Positions 5,648 to 8,345 of a DNA stretch of 8,345 nucleotides are shown here, in pieces (the first letter of the stretch is position 1; each line of letters starts with the position of its first letter). The notes beneath the pieces were generated by a model. The model saw only the letters and a program-made list of their open reading frames with translations. It was not told where the DNA came from and did not search any database. Origin of the DNA: Alphaproteobacteria bacterium (GTDB lineage Bacteria > Pseudomonadota > Alphaproteobacteria > Sphingomonadales > Rhodothalassiaceae); NCBI GenBank assembly GCA_003694205.1, contig RFKS01000227.1, positions 1 to 8,345 on the forward strand. The letters run 5' to 3'. Position numbers and translations under genes: made by a program.

Positions 5648-8345
5648 ATGCTGGAAGCGGTCGGCGAAGAAAGCGGCACACGACGGCGCGTTCGTCGGGC
5701 CCTGGTGGCGGCTGGGGGCACGCTCGTCCTGCTCGTCGCGGCCGCGCTCATCGTCCCGGGGTTCATCGACTGGACCGGCTACCGCGACCGAATCGCCGGG
5801 CTCGCGGAGAACCTCACCGGGCGCGCGGTCCGCATCGAGGGACCTGTCTCCTTTCGCCTCCTGCCGTCGCCGGCGCTGAGTGCCGGTTCGGTCACCATTG
5901 CCAACGTCCCCGGCGGCGAGTCCGCGGCTCTGGCCCGTGTCGAGCGGCTCGATGTCGTGGTCGGGCTACTACCCCTGCTTCGCGGCAATATCCGCGTGCG
6001 GCGGATCGAGCTCGTCGGCCCCGAGATCGCGCTTGAGCGCGATACCGATGGCGCCGACAACTGGCATCTGGCTTTCGTGACCACTGCTGCGGAGACATCC
6101 GGTACCCCGGCCGGCCAGCTCAGCATCGAGTCGCTGCGTATCCGGCATGGCCGTCTCGCCTTTCGCGATGCCGTGACGGGGCGTGACATGGTGCTCGCGG
6201 ATATCGATGCCCGCCTTGCGGCGCCATCGCTCCGTGGCCCCTTCGATGCCGGCGTCACGGCAAGCCTGAATGGAGTTGCGCTGGCAGCGGAGGTCCGCAG
6301 CGGCACCTTTGTGCCCGGTGTCCGTGTGCCGCTCGACGCCCGCCTCCGCGTGGGCGGGTCGAGCCTGCGCTATCGCGGCTGGCTGCGGCCGCGTGACGAT
6401 GCAGCGCCGGAGGGCAAGGGGCAGCTCGACTGGGAGGGGCCCGATCTCGGCGCCTTGATGGTCGCCGTCAGCCGTCTCGGCGGCTCGGACTTCGCGCCTC
6501 CGGCCCCGCTTGCCCGCCGATTCGCGCTCTCGGGGGACCTCCTCATCGGTGACGGTCTCTCGCTCGAGGACATCAAGGGGCGGGTCGGCGACACCGCGCT
6601 CTCGGGTCGCGCCGCGCTCGATCTCGGCGACGGACCGCAGCTCGCACTCACTCTTCGCGCCGATCAGCTCGACCTCGATTCCATTCTCGCGGCACCATCC
6701 GATGGTGGCGCGGCGCCGCTGCGAATTGCGGATATGGGCGACACGCTCCTGCCGCCGTCCCTGAGGCTCGACCTCGATCTGGCGATCGAGGCGCTTGCCT
6801 ACCGCGACGAGATCATCTCGCGCGCCCGGCTCCGGGCAACGGGGCGGGACGGAGCGCTCGGTGTCGAGGCGTTCGATGCGGCACTGCCGGGGGCGGGCTC
6901 CTGGCATGCGGAGGGCCGCATCTTCGCCGAGGCGGGCGTACCGCGGGCGACGGGACGCATGACGCTCCGGATCGGCGATCTGCGTCGGGCGGCGGCTTGG
7001 CTCGGCCATGAGCTGACGGGCCGCGAGGGAAGTTTCAGCCATGCCGCCCTCGAGACCGGCTTCGATTGGCGGCAGGACCGGCTGGCGCTCAAGGAGGCGC
7101 GGATCGCCATCGATTCCACGACCGCAAGCGGCGCACTGCGCTGGGAGCGTGGCGCCGGCCGGCCGTCGCTGGCCGTCGACCTGCGGCTCGACCGGCTCAA
7201 TCTCGACGGCTATCTGCCCCCGTCGGATCCGAATTCGGAGCCACGCCAGGAGGTGTCCGTTGCCGCGCGGATCAACGACCTCCTCGCAAGCCTGCCGGCG
7301 GACCTGGCGCCCCTCCGGCTCCGCATCGATCGTCTGGTCTATGACCAGGCGGCGATGCGCGACGTTGCTCTCGACCTGCGCTCCGAGGGAAGCGCGCTGC
7401 GCATCGCGGCGGCCCATGTGGGAAACCTCGAAGGTGCCAGTGCCGATATCTCGGGCGTGCTCCACCCGCGGAAGGACGGGCCGCAGATGGCGTTTCATGT
7501 GCGGGCCCAGATCGCCGACCTCGGGCGCCTTGCCGGCTGGCGAGGGATGACTTTGCCCACTCTTCTCGAGGGGCTCGGTCCCGTGACAATCGAGGGCGAT
7601 CTGAGCGGCCTCGCACCGAACATGGAGATCGACCTTGCCGCCGGCTTCCTCGGCGGTCGGCTGGTGGCGAAGGGGCCGCTCCGGTGGCCGGCGGAGGCAG
7701 GGGATGGCGGGGAGGGCGGCCCGCGGGCAGCGCTCGATCTCGTTGCCGACTTTGCCGATCCGCGCGCTCTCCTCGGCCATCTCGGCTGGGCCTCGCGGAT
7801 GCCCGGCGAGGCCGGGCCGCTCCATCTCGGCGCGCATGTCGAGCATGCCGCGGACACGCTCTCGGGGCGCGCCGAGGGACATCTGCTCGGGGGCCGGATC
7901 ACGCTCAAGGGTGAGCTCGCCTCGCTGGCCGGGACACCGCACGGCAGCCTCGACCTGCACTATGCGCATCCGGATCTCGTGGCCTTCCTGCACGTCTTCG
8001 ATCCCGCCTATCGTCCGGCGGCCGAGAATCCCGGCGGCCTCGATCTGGCGGGCCGGGTCTCGCTCGCGAACCAGGATGTGACGCTTGCGCTCACTCGTCT
8101 GGAAGCAGGGCCGGCCGCGCTATCCGGCCGCATCGTCTACGCCACGGGCGGTCCGCGTCCGCGCCTCACGGCGACGCTCAAGGGCGAAGAACTGCCGCTC
8201 AGACAGCTCCTGCCGCCGCCGGAAAACGGGGCCGTTGCGGCACGCCGTTCGGTCGACCGCCGCTGGTCGCGCGACCCCTGGCCGCTCGACACCCTGCGCA
8301 GCCTCGATGCGGACCTCACGCTCGATGCGCGACGCCTGACCTTCG
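5648..8345 (+). CDS. AsmA-family inner-membrane-anchored protein, C-terminus beyond the window
   Basis: 899 complete codons are visible with no stop. A short basic N-terminus (TRRRVRR, 11-17) and one transmembrane helix (about 18-38) precede a periplasmic body. The opening of that body is the AsmA signature: IDWTGYRDRI (40-49), then GRAVRIEGPVSFRLLPSPAL (58-77), then a NW pair (138-139). Downstream, loosely repeated beta-rich modules start with (L/I)SG and continue with a Gly-Pro turn and alternating Leu/Asp strands, near residues 318, 493, 601, 738 and 825. AsmA-family proteins (AsmA, TamB, YhdP, YdbH in E. coli) form long hydrophobic grooves between the membranes. They are linked to outer-membrane assembly and phospholipid transfer. 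E. coli AsmA is 617 residues, so this protein is clearly longer. Which paralogue it matches cannot be decided without the missing end. It is divergent from the pentapeptide-repeat gene and has its own good ribosome binding site. Confidence 0.88.
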   Translation, partial: MLEAVGEESGTRRRVRRALVAAGGTLVLLVAAALIVPGFIDWTGYRDRIAGLAENLTGRAVRIEGPVSFRLLPSPALSAGSVTIANVPGGESAALARVERLDVVVGLLPLLRGNIRVRRIELVGPEIALERDTDGADNWHLAFVTTAAETSGTPAGQLSIESLRIRHGRLAFRDAVTGRDMVLADIDARLAAPSLRGPFDAGVTASLNGVALAAEVRSGTFVPGVRVPLDARLRVGGSSLRYRGWLRPRDDAAPEGKGQLDWEGPDLGALMVAVSRLGGSDFAPPAPLARRFALSGDLLIGDGLSLEDIKGRVGDTALSGRAALDLGDGPQLALTLRADQLDLDSILAAPSDGGAAPLRIADMGDTLLPPSLRLDLDLAIEALAYRDEIISRARLRATGRDGALGVEAFDAALPGAGSWHAEGRIFAEAGVPRATGRMTLRIGDLRRAAAWLGHELTGREGSFSHAALETGFDWRQDRLALKEARIAIDSTTASGALRWERGAGRPSLAVDLRLDRLNLDGYLPPSDPNSEPRQEVSVAARINDLLASLPADLAPLRLRIDRLVYDQAAMRDVALDLRSEGSALRIAAAHVGNLEGASADISGVLHPRKDGPQMAFHVRAQIADLGRLAGWRGMTLPTLLEGLGPVTIEGDLSGLAPNMEIDLAAGFLGGRLVAKGPLRWPAEAGDGGEGGPRAALDLVADFADPRALLGHLGWASRMPGEAGPLHLGAHVEHAADTLSGRAEGHLLGGRITLKGELASLAGTPHGSLDLHYAHPDLVAFLHVFDPAYRPAAENPGGLDLAGRVSLANQDVTLALTRLEAGPAALSGRIVYATGGPRPRLTATLKGEELPLRQLLPPPENGAVAARRSVDRRWSRDPWPLDTLRSLDADLTLDARRLTF

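Noticed and set aside
5969..7993. Long open frame of 674 codons on the minus strand, antisense to the AsmA-like gene
   Set aside because: It lies wholly inside a gene with clear AsmA family features on the opposite strand. Its translation is arginine-, glutamate- and proline-rich with no recognisable domain, as expected of a GC-rich shadow frame.
1..8345. Mobile element, defence island or other accessory system
   Set aside because: All five genes are common chromosomal families, composition looks even across the window, and there are no integrases, transposases, terminal repeats, tRNA attachment sites or spacer arrays.

Overview
The window reads as ordinary chromosome of a GC-rich Gram-negative bacterium, most likely an alphaproteobacterium. 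The composition, the UvrD variant with a GDDDQSIYRWRGA motif III, a long AsmA-family protein and an L11 methyltransferase of the WVSESQ/FFVHG type all fit this. The alphaproteobacterial placement, possibly Rhodospirillales-like, is an inference from protein style; no rRNA or other marker gene is present. I see no transposase, integrase, tRNA, rRNA, CRISPR array, toxin-antitoxin pair or phage gene. No gene-free stretch exceeds 300 bases.

Layout, left to right. The first 2.9 kb holds a two-gene minus-strand unit. uvrD (577-2895), a superfamily 1 DNA helicase, is followed by prmA (580 down to the left edge, truncated), the ribosomal protein L11 methyltransferase. Their stop and start codons overlap as ATGA. 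A 229-base divergent intergenic region (2896-3124) has small palindromes and a plausible uvrD promoter. It leads to a plus-strand CLC-family anion channel or transporter gene (3125-4936). A minus-strand gene for an exported pentapeptide-repeat protein (4960-5565) converges on clc, with only 23 bases between the two stop codons. An 82-base divergent spacer with a 10-bp hairpin precedes a large plus-strand AsmA-family gene that runs off the right edge (5648-8345).

The genes do not form one pathway. uvrD and prmA are housekeeping functions (DNA repair or replication restart, and ribosome modification) that appear co-transcribed and probably translationally coupled. The CLC protein, the exported pentapeptide solenoid and the AsmA-like protein all act at or beyond the inner membrane, but nothing in the sequence shows that they cooperate. 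The points most worth checking are the unusual residues at two key ion-pathway positions of the CLC protein, the cysteine pairs capping the pentapeptide solenoid, and the hairpin directly before the asmA ribosome binding site. I found no convincing undescribed multi-gene system here.
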